A stretch of 64,000 nt of DNA from the NCBI GenBank assembly GCA_016707445.1, contig JADJHR010000010.1:1-64000 (forward strand). Reading direction: 5' to 3'. Source of the stretch: Rubrivivax sp. (lineage in GTDB: Bacteria > Pseudomonadota > Gammaproteobacteria > Burkholderiales > Burkholderiaceae_C). Shown piece by piece: positions 1 to 7,760 of the stretch. Under the pieces are notes generated by a model that saw only the letters and a list, made by a program, of their open reading frames with translations, did no database searches and was not told where the DNA came from. Every line of letters begins with the position of its first letter. Positions within the stretch are counted from its first letter, which is position 1. The position numbers and the translations under genes are program-made.

Positions 1-1
1 C

Positions 2-646
2 AACACCTGGGGTGCCGGCATGTTCGACCCACGCCACAACGTCGACGGGCTGAGCAAGCCGGTCGTCATTCCGCCGGCCTACGGCTTGCAGGGGCTCCAC
101 CGCGTCACGGTCACCGGCGATGGCGACGAGATCGCCTACTGGAACCGCTACGTCGCCGTGGTCGAGATGGGCGGTCTGGGCACGATGCGCGAACCGCGCC
201 TGAACCTGGACGTCACACACGGGAGCCAGGATCTCGTGACGAGCAAGCTGCCTGCATTGCAGGCCTACCAGCTCAGCCTGCTGGCACCTGCGGCCCCGGT
301 CGGCAGTTTCGATGTCGCCGCCGCAGCCCGCGGCAAACGGATCTTCGAAGGCGCTGGCCAATGTTCGACCTGCCACACCGGCGCCGGCTTCAGCGATGCC
401 AACGATCGACTGCATCCGGCGGCCGATTCGATGGCCGAGCCGGAGTCACCCAGCTATGCCTCGCGCTCCGCCAGCAAGCAGTACCGCACCTCACCGCTGA
501 AGGGCGTCTGGCAGCACGCGCCCTACTTTCACGACGGATCGGCTGCAACACTGGAAGACGTGGTGCAGACTTACAACAGCCGGCGGTCGCTGGGGCTGAC
601 GGGCCCGCAGATCAGCGACCTGGCGCAATACCTGAAGTCACTGTGA
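2..646 (+). CDS. Cytochrome c-type protein, C-terminal part (5' end outside window)
   Basis: The frame is already open at the window edge, with codons reading NTWGAG before the first ATG at 20, so this is the C-terminal part of a longer gene. A heme-binding CSTCH motif lies near residue 120, and the segment WQHAPYFHDGSAATLEDVV near the end is typical of the C-terminal heme domain of MauG/RoxA-like and di-heme periplasmic cytochromes. The protein would act in the periplasm in electron transfer or oxidation. Its substrate cannot be told from this fragment. It is followed 18 bp later by the lipase gene. Confidence 0.8.
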   Translation, partial: NTWGAGMFDPRHNVDGLSKPVVIPPAYGLQGLHRVTVTGDGDEIAYWNRYVAVVEMGGLGTMREPRLNLDVTHGSQDLVTSKLPALQAYQLSLLAPAAPVGSFDVAAAARGKRIFEGAGQCSTCHTGAGFSDANDRLHPAADSMAEPESPSYASRSASKQYRTSPLKGVWQHAPYFHDGSAATLEDVVQTYNSRRSLGLTGPQISDLAQYLKSL

Positions 647-664
647 GCAACTCCAAGGGCCAGG

Positions 665-1522
665 ATGAGAAGTTCAGCGAAAACGGCCTTCGTGCTCGCC
701 GGCGGCGGCAGCTTCGGGGCCATCCAGGTTGGCATGCTGCGCGAGCTGGTGGCCGCCGACGTGCGGCCGGATCTGGTCGTCGGCACTTCGGTGGGTGCCC
801 TCAACGGCATGCACTTCTGCATCGACCCGACCGCCGCGGGCGTTGCCCGTCTGGCGCAGATCTGGTGCGAATTGAAGCGCGGCGATGTCTTTCCGCTGAC
901 GCTGCGTCGCCTGTTCGGCAGCTTGCGCGGATCGGCATCACTGGCCGACCCCAGTGGCCTGCGGCAGCTGGTTGAACATCACCTGGTCGGCCGCGACATC
1001 GAGGACGCGAGCGTTCCGATGCACATCATCGGCACCGATCTGCTGAGTGGATCCTCGGTGCTGATGTCCTCGGGCCCTGCGCTCGAAGCCATCCTGGCAA
1101 GCTGCGCCATTCCGGGCATCTTTCCTCCGGTGCGCATCGGTGACGCGTACCTCATCGACGGTGCAGTGGCCAGCAACACGCCCGTGACCAGCGCGCTGTC
1201 GCTGGGTGCGACCCGCCTGATCGTGCTGCCGACCGGATTCGCCTGCGCCCTGAAAGAGCCCCCGACCGGCGCGTTGGCCAGCGCGCTGCACGCCCTGAAC
1301 CTGCTGGTGGCGCGCCAGCTCGTGCGTGATCTGGGGCAGGCGTCCAGCGAGGTTGAGGTGGCAACAGTGCCTCCGCTGTGTCCGCTCGCGGTTTCCGCCT
1401 ATGACTTTTCGCGGGCCCATGAGCTGATCGAACGGGCCGCGCAAAGCACGCGCCGGTGGCTCGACCAGGGTGGCCTGACGCAGCAACGCATTCCGGCGGC
1501 GCTGCGGCCGCACGTCGACTGA
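665..1522 (+). CDS. Patatin-like phospholipase family protein
   Basis: This 285-aa protein has the patatin signature. A glycine-rich oxyanion loop (LAGGGSFGAIQVG) near residues 12-24 is followed by the nucleophile elbow GTSVG near residue 41, and the DGA motif of the Ser-Asp dyad (YLIDGAVASNTPV) lies near residue 165. The family hydrolyses acyl ester bonds of phospholipids or other lipids. No signal peptide is evident, so it is probably cytosolic or membrane-associated. An AGG-type ribosome site overlaps the end of the intergenic gap. The physiological lipid is unknown. Confidence 0.88.
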   Translation: MRSSAKTAFVLAGGGSFGAIQVGMLRELVAADVRPDLVVGTSVGALNGMHFCIDPTAAGVARLAQIWCELKRGDVFPLTLRRLFGSLRGSASLADPSGLRQLVEHHLVGRDIEDASVPMHIIGTDLLSGSSVLMSSGPALEAILASCAIPGIFPPVRIGDAYLIDGAVASNTPVTSALSLGATRLIVLPTGFACALKEPPTGALASALHALNLLVARQLVRDLGQASSEVEVATVPPLCPLAVSAYDFSRAHELIERAAQSTRRWLDQGGLTQQRIPAALRPHVD

Positions 1523-1653
1523 AGCTCGGGCCGGGCTTTCCGGGCTGCGCCCGGTACAAGCGTCGTTCGCAGGGCAGCCGTGCGCGCGCAGGCCTGCTCA
1601 TGCGGGCGGTGCCGCCATATCGGCAATCGTGGCAAGGCCAAAGTGCCCGTGCG

Positions 1654-1683
1654 TTGCACGCGAACGTGAGCCAAGGCTAAGAT
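1654..1683 (+). promoter_or_regulatory. Candidate sigma-70 promoter of the first rnk-like gene
   Basis: TTGCAC (1654-1659) and TAAGAT (1678-1683) are separated by 18 bp. The -10 box ends 262 bp before the rnk-like start, almost the same distance as the candidate promoter of the second rnk-like gene, which supports a long shared leader. Upstream (1540-1554) a CCGGGC-TGC-GCCCGG hairpin may end the lipase transcript. Confidence 0.45.
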
Positions 1684-1827
1684 CGGGCCATGAGCGCGAA
1701 CGCGTCCCCCTCGGTGCAAGCCGATGCAAACCTACCAGCAGCCCTTGTGGCAGCCAGGTTCGGGTGCGCGTCGGTGGCGTGCACCCGAGGTCCGGCGCGG
1801 CTCTCCCAGCCGGCCGCACCTCTCTAA

Positions 1828-1876
1828 GCCCGGCGATCCGCTTCCTTCCTTCTGCGCAAACCTCCGATCGCCGGGC
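1828..1876 (+). promoter_or_regulatory. Conserved leader hairpin upstream of rnk-like gene 1
   Basis: GCCCGGCGATC (1828-1838) and its exact reverse complement GATCGCCGGGC (1866-1876) enclose a 27-nt loop containing CTGCGCAAACC. The same 11-bp stem with another 27-nt loop sits at 4124-4172 in front of the second rnk-like gene. The start codon follows 69 nt downstream. The structure is seen in the sequence. A role as attenuator or protein-binding leader is inferred. Confidence 0.65.
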
Positions 1877-1945
1877 CTTTCGCCCAGCGCGTTGGTGCGT
1901 GCCTGCATTCTGCAGGGAGCACCTTTTTTCGACAGGAGTGCCCCC

Positions 1946-2368
1946 ATGCAAGTATTGACACACGACGAGCGCACGCTCACCGAACTGGATCATGTCCGCC
2001 TTGCACGGCTGAGCCGTGGCGCGGGCGAAGTCTCGGCAGCGCGGGCTGAAGGCCCCATTGACGGCGTCCTCGACGGCGCCGACCTGGTGGCGTCCCGCGC
2101 CATCGCACCCGATGTCGTGACCATGTATTCGCAGGTTGAACTCGCCGACCAGGCAAGCGGCAGGAAATACCGCCTGACGGTGTGCTACCCAACCGATGCC
2201 GAGCCCGCGAGCGGCTTCGTTTCCGTGCTGTCACCGGTCGGTGCCAGCCTGATCGGTCGGCGCGTCGGGTCCATCGCACGCTGGCGCATGCCCAACGGTG
2301 ACGAGGGCGCTGCCGAAGTGCTGGCCGTGGTGTTCCAGCCCGAGGCCAGCGGCGACTTCACCTTGTAG
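1946..2368 (+). CDS. Rnk-like nucleoside diphosphate kinase regulator, GreA/GreB C-terminal fold (copy 1)
   Basis: This 140-aa protein matches the length and layout of Rnk. It has a short helical N-terminus (TELDHVRLARL) and a C-terminal FKBP-like GreA/GreB domain with VTMYSQVEL, YPTDAE and VSVLSPVGASLIGRRVG. Family members bind RNA polymerase or influence nucleoside diphosphate kinase levels. The ATG at 1946 is chosen because AGGAG lies 7 bp upstream and conservation with the paralog at 4238 starts there. The earlier in-frame ATG would translate the structured leader. The paralog shares about half its residues by eye. A GGCGCACG-CTGG-CGTGCGCC hairpin follows the stop. Confidence 0.85.
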   Translation: MQVLTHDERTLTELDHVRLARLSRGAGEVSAARAEGPIDGVLDGADLVASRAIAPDVVTMYSQVELADQASGRKYRLTVCYPTDAEPASGFVSVLSPVGASLIGRRVGSIARWRMPNGDEGAAEVLAVVFQPEASGDFTL

Positions 2369-2376
2369 CGCCGGGC

Positions 2377-2396
2377 GGCGCACGCTGGCGTGCGCC
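2377..2396 (+). terminator. Hairpin after rnk-like gene 1
   Basis: GGCGCACG, a CTGG loop and CGTGCGCC form a perfect 8-bp stem 8 bp after the stop codon. There is no U tract, so it may be a weak terminator or an RNA 3'-end stabiliser. Confidence 0.4.
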
Positions 2397-2516
2397 CATC
2401 CCATTCACGCGACGACGTCGTGCCGTGCAGACCCGGCGCGATGGCCTTCGCACGCCCGTGCGCATGCGCACGTCGATCGGCATGCCCTGCCGTTCCCAGC
2501 CCTCGCGGAGACTTGC

Positions 2517-3578
2517 ATGAACCCTCTCGAATCCATCCTGGTGACGACCGATTTTTCCGATGCGGCCAACCAGGCGCTGCAGCGGGCGGCGCTGATCGCC
2601 ACGCAACATCAGGCACGCCTGACGCTGCTGCACGTCGTCGATCCGTCCGCGCTGAAGGGGCCGCGAACCTGGTTCTCGTCGGCGGCCGGCATCGATCACA
2701 AGGTCGCCGTCGCACAAGCCGCGCTGGGTCGGCTTGCCGCCAGGCTGGCCGGTCGCCACGACCTGCACGTGACCCAGGTGGTGCAGGTCGGTCGCCCGCT
2801 CGAACACATCTGCCGCATGACGGATGAGGCCGATCTGCTGGTGTTCGGGACCAAACGCGTGAACCCCTTGCGCAACCTGCTGCTCGGCACACCCACCGAA
2901 CAACTGCTGCGACTCGTGCGACAACCGGTGCTGGTGGCCAAACGGGCAGCCCAGGACAACTACCAGTGCGTGCTGGTGGCGGTAAATCTCGATGCTGACC
3001 CCATGGCGATGCTGCGCAGCGCCGGCGCGCTCGCACCGGCGGCATCGCTGCATGCCTTGCACGCGCTGAGCACACGTCGCATGGACCGCATGCGGGCCAG
3101 CAACGTGCCCGAGCGCGTGATCCAGGAAGTCGGCGGCAGCGAGCGGCTGCGAGGCATGGCCAAGCTGCGCGCCATGCTGCGATCCACCGGTCTGGGCGAC
3201 GCGCAAGCCGCGGTCGATCATGGTGACCCGTCACGGCTGACGCTCGACAAGCAGCAGCAACTGTCTGCCGACCTCATCGTGCTGGGCAAGGACGGGCAGT
3301 CGGCACTGTGCAACTTCCTGCTCGGCAGCGTGGCGCAGCGGATCTTGGCGAGCGCGCCCTGCGACATTCTCATCATGCCCAAGGTCGCCGCCCTGCGGGG
3401 CAGCGTCAAGCTGCCGGCCAGTGGAACCTGGCTCGATTCGAGCCCCGCCAGAGTCTTCGATCCGGTCGACGCCTTGGCGCCTGCCGTGCCCAAGTGGGCG
3501 AAGGCCCCGGCTGGCCTGCGGGCCAGCGCCCAGAGCAAGCCCGAAACGCGCACCGATGCCGATGCGCAGCCGGCGTGA
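2517..3578 (+). CDS. Tandem universal stress protein (UspA domains)
   Basis: This 353-aa protein has two UspA domains in series. The first starts at ESILVTTDFSDAANQAL. The second has the family's C-terminal pattern VLGKDGQSALCNFLLGSVAQRILASAPCDILIM in pieces around residue 265. A 60-residue low-complexity tail follows. Usp proteins respond to stress and growth arrest and often bind ATP; the first domain has GTKRVNPLRNLLLGTPTEQLL near residues 118-138. The ATG at 2517 follows GGAG by 6 bp and removes an unconserved N-terminal extension. The gene sits between the two rnk-like genes and may share their stress role. Confidence 0.87.
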   Translation: MNPLESILVTTDFSDAANQALQRAALIATQHQARLTLLHVVDPSALKGPRTWFSSAAGIDHKVAVAQAALGRLAARLAGRHDLHVTQVVQVGRPLEHICRMTDEADLLVFGTKRVNPLRNLLLGTPTEQLLRLVRQPVLVAKRAAQDNYQCVLVAVNLDADPMAMLRSAGALAPAASLHALHALSTRRMDRMRASNVPERVIQEVGGSERLRGMAKLRAMLRSTGLGDAQAAVDHGDPSRLTLDKQQQLSADLIVLGKDGQSALCNFLLGSVAQRILASAPCDILIMPKVAALRGSVKLPASGTWLDSSPARVFDPVDALAPAVPKWAKAPAGLRASAQSKPETRTDADAQPA

Positions 3579-3585
3579 GGTGAGC

Positions 3586-3939
3586 ATGGTTTCAACAGCC
3601 CCCAGCTCACCGCCCCGATTGACCGACGGCCACGCCTTTGCCGCACTCGGCCCGGTGGCGCTTGAAGACCTCATCGAGCGCCTGCACCGCTCGGCCGACG
3701 ATCTGCGCGAGCGTGTCACGGCACGGGCCGAACGGCTCGACACACCGCCCGGCGCGCCGCAGAGCGACCCGGTCTACCAGCAGCTGTTCTTCGCATTGGC
3801 GCGTTTGATGCAAGAGATCGACCACGCGCAACACGAACTGGCCCGGCGCAGCGGCGGGCGGGCTGCGACGAGGCGCCGGCCCGCGCTTCGGATCCGGCGC
3901 GACACGCATGCAATGCACCCACGCGAGGGTGCGACATGA
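3586..3939 (+). CDS. Small helical protein of unknown function
   Basis: This is a 117-aa protein starting a few bases after the universal stress gene. The central part (ALEDLIERLHRSADDLRERVTARAERL) is strongly helical and charged, and a second helix (QQLFFALARLMQEIDHAQHELARRSG) follows. The tail is arginine-rich. A GTG at 3580 is an alternative start. No family is recognised. Tight spacing implies cotranscription with the Usp gene. Confidence 0.55.
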   Translation: MVSTAPSSPPRLTDGHAFAALGPVALEDLIERLHRSADDLRERVTARAERLDTPPGAPQSDPVYQQLFFALARLMQEIDHAQHELARRSGGRAATRRRPALRIRRDTHAMHPREGAT

Positions 3940-3949
3940 GGGCGCTAGT

Positions 3950-3978
3950 TTGCCCCCGATCGGCATCGCCGATAAAAT
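3950..3978 (+). promoter_or_regulatory. Candidate sigma-70 promoter of the second rnk-like gene
   Basis: TTGCCC (3950-3955) and TAAAAT (3973-3978) are separated by 17 bp. The -10 box runs into AAAATGCAT, which resembles one half of an NsrR site, although the other half is poor. The promoter lies 259 bp before the start codon and 145 bp before the conserved hairpin, matching the spacing of the copy-1 leader. Confidence 0.45.
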
Positions 3979-4123
3979 GCATGTGATGTACTCTTTTTCT
4001 CGAATCACCGCGCTGCGCGCCACATCCCTGAGGGTGAGGGTCGCGTTGGCTGGCACAGCGGGTGATCGAATCGCGCCGGTCGGAACGGGTCCTCGCACTC
4101 CTGTGCCGGCCGGCCACAGCTGA

Positions 4124-4172
4124 GCCCGGCGATCGCTTTCACCTTGACTGCGCCAACCCCTGATCGCCGGGC
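4124..4172 (+). promoter_or_regulatory. Conserved leader hairpin upstream of rnk-like gene 2
   Basis: GCCCGGCGATC (4124-4134) pairs with GATCGCCGGGC (4162-4172) across a 27-nt loop that carries CTGCGCCAACC. Stem sequence and loop length equal those at 1828-1876. A GCCGGCCG block precedes both hairpins, and CCTGCAT occurs downstream in both. Confidence 0.65.
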
Positions 4173-4237
4173 CTGAAGCCCGCGCGTCGGCCTGCATCTG
4201 CCCACGGCAGCGCAGCGCCCCTGATCAGGAGGTTTGC

Positions 4238-4663
4238 ATGACGGACATGTTCGCGGTCGAGCGCAGGCTCTCAGAGTTGGATCACGTCCGGCTCAGTCGA
4301 CTCGTCCACCGCCACAAGGGCGGCCGGCGCACGTCGCCGACCACCGGCCCGATCGAACAGCTGCTCGGCGCCGCCGAGGTTCTGTCCTGGCCCGAACTGC
4401 CGCCCGACGTGGTGACGATGCGCTCGCGGGTCTTGCTGCAGGACCTGCAGACCGGCCTGACAAGCCGCTGGACACTGAGCTTTCCGGGCGACGCCGAGAG
4501 TGGCGCCAACCGGGTGTCGGTGCTTTCGCCGCTGGGTTTCAGCCTGCTCGGCCAAAGGGCCGGTGCCACGGTGCGCTGGTCCACACCCGCGGGTGACACG
4601 CTGGCGGCCGTGGTCCTGGACATCCTGTTTCAGCCCGAATCGAGCGGCGACTACGCGATGTAG
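4238..4663 (+). CDS. Rnk-like nucleoside diphosphate kinase regulator, GreA/GreB C-terminal fold (copy 2)
   Basis: This 141-aa paralog of the 1946 gene has RLSELDHVRLSRL at the N-terminus and a GreA/GreB C-terminal domain with VVTMRSRVLL, FPGDAESG and VSVLSPLGFSLLGQRAG. It ends with FQPESSGDYAM, against FQPEASGDFTL in copy 1. An excellent AGGAGG lies 7 bp before the ATG. A TGGCCGGGC-GCT-GCCCGGCCA hairpin follows the stop. As for copy 1, the family interacts with RNA polymerase or nucleotide metabolism. The specific role here is unknown. Confidence 0.86.
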   Translation: MTDMFAVERRLSELDHVRLSRLVHRHKGGRRTSPTTGPIEQLLGAAEVLSWPELPPDVVTMRSRVLLQDLQTGLTSRWTLSFPGDAESGANRVSVLSPLGFSLLGQRAGATVRWSTPAGDTLAAVVLDILFQPESSGDYAM

Positions 4664-4670
4664 CCGTCGA

Positions 4671-4691
4671 TGGCCGGGCGCTGCCCGGCCA
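4671..4691 (+). terminator. Hairpin after rnk-like gene 2
   Basis: TGGCCGGGC and GCCCGGCCA form a perfect 9-bp stem with a GCT loop, 7 bp after the stop codon. No U tract follows. Confidence 0.45.
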
Positions 4692-4751
4692 CGGCGACAT
4701 CCCCTGCGACACGCATCTTGCTGCCCTGCCGGGCAGCTGAAAGGAATCAGC

Positions 4752-4994
4752 ATGACAACACGCTTCAATCCACCCTGGCTGGACCTGTGGCTCGAGCAGG
4801 TGTGGGCTTGCGCCCAGGTTGGCGAGGTGGTGGCCAAGACCATGGACCCGCAACTGCTGCTCGACCCGGAAGTGCGCACGGCAAGCCGACCGAACCGCAT
4901 CGAGGACCGCCTGAACCCGCTCGAGTTTCACGGCAAGCGGCAACGTCCGTCCGCGCACCGCATCACGCCACGGCGAACAGGCGGTCAGGCCTAG
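4752..4994 (+). CDS. Small hypothetical protein
   Basis: This 80-aa protein starts at an ATG preceded by AAAGGAA. The N-terminus is aromatic-rich and amphipathic (FNPPWLDLWLEQVWACAQVGE) and the C-terminus is arginine-rich. Aromatic N-termini of this kind are seen in phasin-like or membrane-associated small proteins, but no family can be named. It stands alone between the second rnk-like gene and the membrane protein gene. Confidence 0.45.
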   Translation: MTTRFNPPWLDLWLEQVWACAQVGEVVAKTMDPQLLLDPEVRTASRPNRIEDRLNPLEFHGKRQRPSAHRITPRRTGGQA

Positions 4995-5096
4995 ACTCAC
5001 CGGCTCACAATCTAGGCCCTTGCCGAACCCTACGGATGCGGTGTGCCATGAGGCCAAGGCAAACGGCAACTGGAAACGGCCCCTGACCGGCGATCG

Positions 5097-5816
5097 ATGA
5101 ACCCAGCGCCCGCCCCCGACACGCCAGCCCGGCTGGCGTCGGACGATTCGGTCCCGCCGCGTGCGGCCGCGCGGTTGCGCATGGGCATCGTGCTGGCCCT
5201 GCTGGCCGTCATGGCGGTCGAGCTGGCCGCCCTGATCTGGCAGGGTGCCTGGGCCAGCAGCGTCTGGTTGCTGGCCATCATGGCCGTCACGGGCGCGTCC
5301 ACGCTGCTGGGACATCGGCTGCCGGTCCGGATTCCGGCCGAGTACGAACTGCTGGCGATCCTGTTCGTCTTTGCGTCGCTCTTCCTGGGTGAGTTCCGCA
5401 GCTACTACCAACGCTACTGGTGGTGGGACATCGCGCTGCACGCCAGCTCAGGCCTGCTGCTGGGCGTGCTCGGCTTCCTGCTCGTCTACGTGCTGAACGA
5501 AAGCCGACGCATCGACGTGCACATGCGCCCCGGGTTCGTCGCCCTGTTCGCGTTCTTCTTCGCCGTCGCCGTCGGTGCGCTTTGGGAGATCGTCGAGTTC
5601 GCCGCCGATCAGCTGTTCGGCATGCAGATGCAAAAGCCCATGCTCGACGACCCTTCAGGGCTGACCGACACCATGTGGGACCTGATCGTCGACACCCTGG
5701 CCGCGGCGGCGATCTGTGCCTTCGGCTGGTGGCACATGAAGCGTGAGCGGCGCTCGTTCATCGACGCCTGGGCCGATCGATTCATCGAATCGAATCCGCG
5801 GCTCTTCAACCGTTGA
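5097..5816 (+). CDS. DUF2238-like integral membrane protein
   Basis: This 239-aa protein has about six hydrophobic segments between residues 28 and 205. Conserved charged and aromatic blocks lie between them: YYQRYWWWDIALHASSGLLLG, GALWEIVEFAADQLFG, and DTMWDLIVDTLAAA. This resembles the DUF2238/YjdF family of inner-membrane proteins, whose function is not established. The 3' end overlaps the convergent membrane gene by 11 bp. Confidence 0.7.
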   Translation: MNPAPAPDTPARLASDDSVPPRAAARLRMGIVLALLAVMAVELAALIWQGAWASSVWLLAIMAVTGASTLLGHRLPVRIPAEYELLAILFVFASLFLGEFRSYYQRYWWWDIALHASSGLLLGVLGFLLVYVLNESRRIDVHMRPGFVALFAFFFAVAVGALWEIVEFAADQLFGMQMQKPMLDDPSGLTDTMWDLIVDTLAAAAICAFGWWHMKRERRSFIDAWADRFIESNPRLFNR

Positions 5817-6453
5817 CGCGGGCACGATCCGGGGCCGGTGTGCAGGGCTCGGCTGCCGCCGGCTGCAGCACCTGACGCAGCGCCAGCACGCCCAGCAACA
5901 GGGCCACCAGCATCAGCCCGATGCCAGAGTTCCGCTGGTCGTCCTGCAGGTAGTTGACGCACAGCCGGACCGGCGCGTCGAGGTAGAGCATACCGGCGCT
6001 GCACATCATCCAGGCCACGTTGCCGGCCAGGAACAGCAGCACTTCGGGGTCCATGCGACGCAGGCTGCCGGCCAGCAGCCAGCCCGCGATGCACCAGCTG
6101 GCGTATTTGGTGGCCGCCACGGCGGGCAGCAGCAAGGCCAGGTCGAGCAAGCTGGGCAGCATCCAGGCGGCAGCGACGATGGCAGCCAGCGTGGCGCCGC
6201 ACCAGCCGCGCCAGTCCAGCAGCACCAGGGGCCCAGCCAGCCGGCGCAGCCAGGCGCTACCCAGGCCGATGCGCTGCAGCGCCCACCCCGACGCGAACAG
6301 TGCCGGAAACTCCAGCAGCATGTGCAGCAGCATGCGGGCTTCGAGGGTCTGGCGCAGTGCGGGCCACAGCAAGGCCAGCGGCAGTGCAGCGACCAGCCCC
6401 GTCAACAGGCTGATGCTGCGCGGTGCCGGCGGGAGCAGGCCACGACGGTTCAT
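5806..6453 (-). CDS. Small multi-spanning membrane protein, CtaG-like, of the oxidase cluster
   Basis: This 215-aa protein has about six hydrophobic segments. The part around MLLHMLLEFPALFASGWAL recalls the caa3-type CtaG family (oxidase assembly factor), but the protein is shorter than typical CtaG. The ATG at 6453 overlaps the stop of the sco gene (ATGA), which fixes the start and shows translational coupling. It is the last gene of the nnrS-ccoNO-sco cluster and probably helps oxidase assembly or copper handling. The family assignment is tentative. Confidence 0.6.
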   Translation of the reverse strand: MNRRGLLPPAPRSISLLTGLVAALPLALLWPALRQTLEARMLLHMLLEFPALFASGWALQRIGLGSAWLRRLAGPLVLLDWRGWCGATLAAIVAAAWMLPSLLDLALLLPAVAATKYASWCIAGWLLAGSLRRMDPEVLLFLAGNVAWMMCSAGMLYLDAPVRLCVNYLQDDQRNSGIGLMLVALLLGVLALRQVLQPAAAEPCTPAPDRARVNG

Positions 6454-7142
6454 CGCGCCGCCACGCTCGGGCCCGCCAACTCCGGGTCCACCAGCAGCCG
6501 CGCCGCGGCCAGCGCCTGCGGCCATTGCTCGAGCTCGAACAGCCCGCGCAGGCGTCCGCGTTCGTCCAGCAGGTGGATGGCACCGTTGTGCACAAATCCG
6601 CCCTCGCCGTCCGGGATGGCCACGACCCCCAGGCTGCGAAGCAATTGCCGCCCGTCGTCTGGCGTCGCGGGCACGGCGAAGGTCCACCACGCCGGATCGG
6701 ATGCCAGTCCGGCCGCAAACCGCGTCAGCTGCGCAGGGTCGTCATGCTCCACGTCGATCGAGATCGACACCAGGTGCACATCGCCCGGCACGGGGGCGGT
6801 GGCCAGTGCAAGCTGCATCTGCTGGAACTCGCTGCCCAGAGCGCGGCAGATGCCGGGGCAGCGTGTGTAGATGAAGTCGACCAGGTAGGCCGCAGGCCTG
6901 GCCGCGCCTTCGTGCCAGAGCGTGTGCGCTGGGCGCGGCGCAGTGCGCAGGACCACGGGCGATGCCTGCAAGACACCCGAGTGCACCTGCAGCTGGCGCC
7001 TGCCCTCGAAGGTCCAGACCTCGAAGCCGGCCGTGATGCGGTGCAGGCCCCAGATGCTGGCGACCACCATCGTCAGGCACAGCAGGGCGGTCAGCCGGCG
7101 TGACAGCGCATCGAGCTGGGGCTGGGGCTGGGCGACAGACAC
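6450..7142 (-). CDS. SCO1/SenC family copper chaperone
   Basis: This 230-aa protein has one N-terminal membrane anchor (residues 17-33) and a thioredoxin-like domain. The copper-binding CPGIC motif (Cys95, Cys99) follows VDFIYTR, and the conserved distal histidine is His185 in FVHNGAIHLLD. Sco proteins deliver copper to, or reduce, cytochrome oxidase metal centres from the periplasmic side. It probably starts with GTG. It lies directly after the membrane cytochrome c gene and overlaps the next gene by 4 bp, consistent with a dedicated role for the adjacent oxidase. Confidence 0.9.
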   Translation of the reverse strand: MSVAQPQPQLDALSRRLTALLCLTMVVASIWGLHRITAGFEVWTFEGRRQLQVHSGVLQASPVVLRTAPRPAHTLWHEGAARPAAYLVDFIYTRCPGICRALGSEFQQMQLALATAPVPGDVHLVSISIDVEHDDPAQLTRFAAGLASDPAWWTFAVPATPDDGRQLLRSLGVVAIPDGEGGFVHNGAIHLLDERGRLRGLFELEQWPQALAAARLLVDPELAGPSVAAR

Positions 7143-7163
7143 GGTGCGGCGCGGGGCAACGCG

Positions 7164-7760
7164 CTATTTCAGCGGCCCCAGGTCGGCGTCGCCCTTGAAA
7201 GGCCCGCTGCGCGCGGCCGTCGGCTGGCGCTCGCCAGCCACCGTTTCGGTGCTCACCGGCGCAGCCTGGTTGCCCCACTGGCTGCGGATGTGCGTGAGCA
7301 AGGCGGCGACCTCGGCGTCCTGCAGCTGGTCCTTGAACGCCGGCATCTCGCCGCTGTAGGCGCTGCCCTTGACGGTGAGCGGGCCACTGATGCCGTGCAG
7401 CACGATGGCGGCCAGCGTGGTGTCCTTGCCGAGAACCCATTCCGAGCCCGCCAGCGGCGGGAAGACGCCCGGCAGTCCGGCGCCCGTGGCCTGGTGACAC
7501 GCCGCGCAGCGTGCCGTGAAGACCGCTGCCCCATCCACGACAGCACCCTTCGCCGCCGGCGCGGGGCCCTGCAGCTCGGCCGTCGTGCGGCCATCGCCCC
7601 AGGCCGGTATCTGGGTGATCGACGAGGTGGCGATGTAGACAATGCCGAAGGCCAGCAGCAACGCGGTCAGCAGCAGCACGAACCAGGGCACCGGGTTGGC
7701 GCCTTCCTGCGGCTCGGGGTTCTCGCGCTGCTGCTGGCTGTGGATCTCGGGTCGGGTCAT
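7164..7760 (-). CDS. Membrane-anchored monoheme cytochrome c of the oxidase cluster
   Basis: This 198-aa protein has an N-terminal membrane anchor (about residues 25-46) and one class I cytochrome c domain with CAACH at residues 85-89 and a methionine region SGEMPAF near residue 136. It replaces the usual di-heme CcoP of cbb3 oxidases, and it could feed electrons to CcoO. The start codon overlaps the ccoO stop by 4 bp, so the genes are coupled. The last 35 residues are an unconserved tail. Confidence 0.85.
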   Translation of the reverse strand: MTRPEIHSQQQRENPEPQEGANPVPWFVLLLTALLLAFGIVYIATSSITQIPAWGDGRTTAELQGPAPAAKGAVVDGAAVFTARCAACHQATGAGLPGVFPPLAGSEWVLGKDTTLAAIVLHGISGPLTVKGSAYSGEMPAFKDQLQDAEVAALLTHIRSQWGNQAAPVSTETVAGERQPTAARSGPFKGDADLGPLK

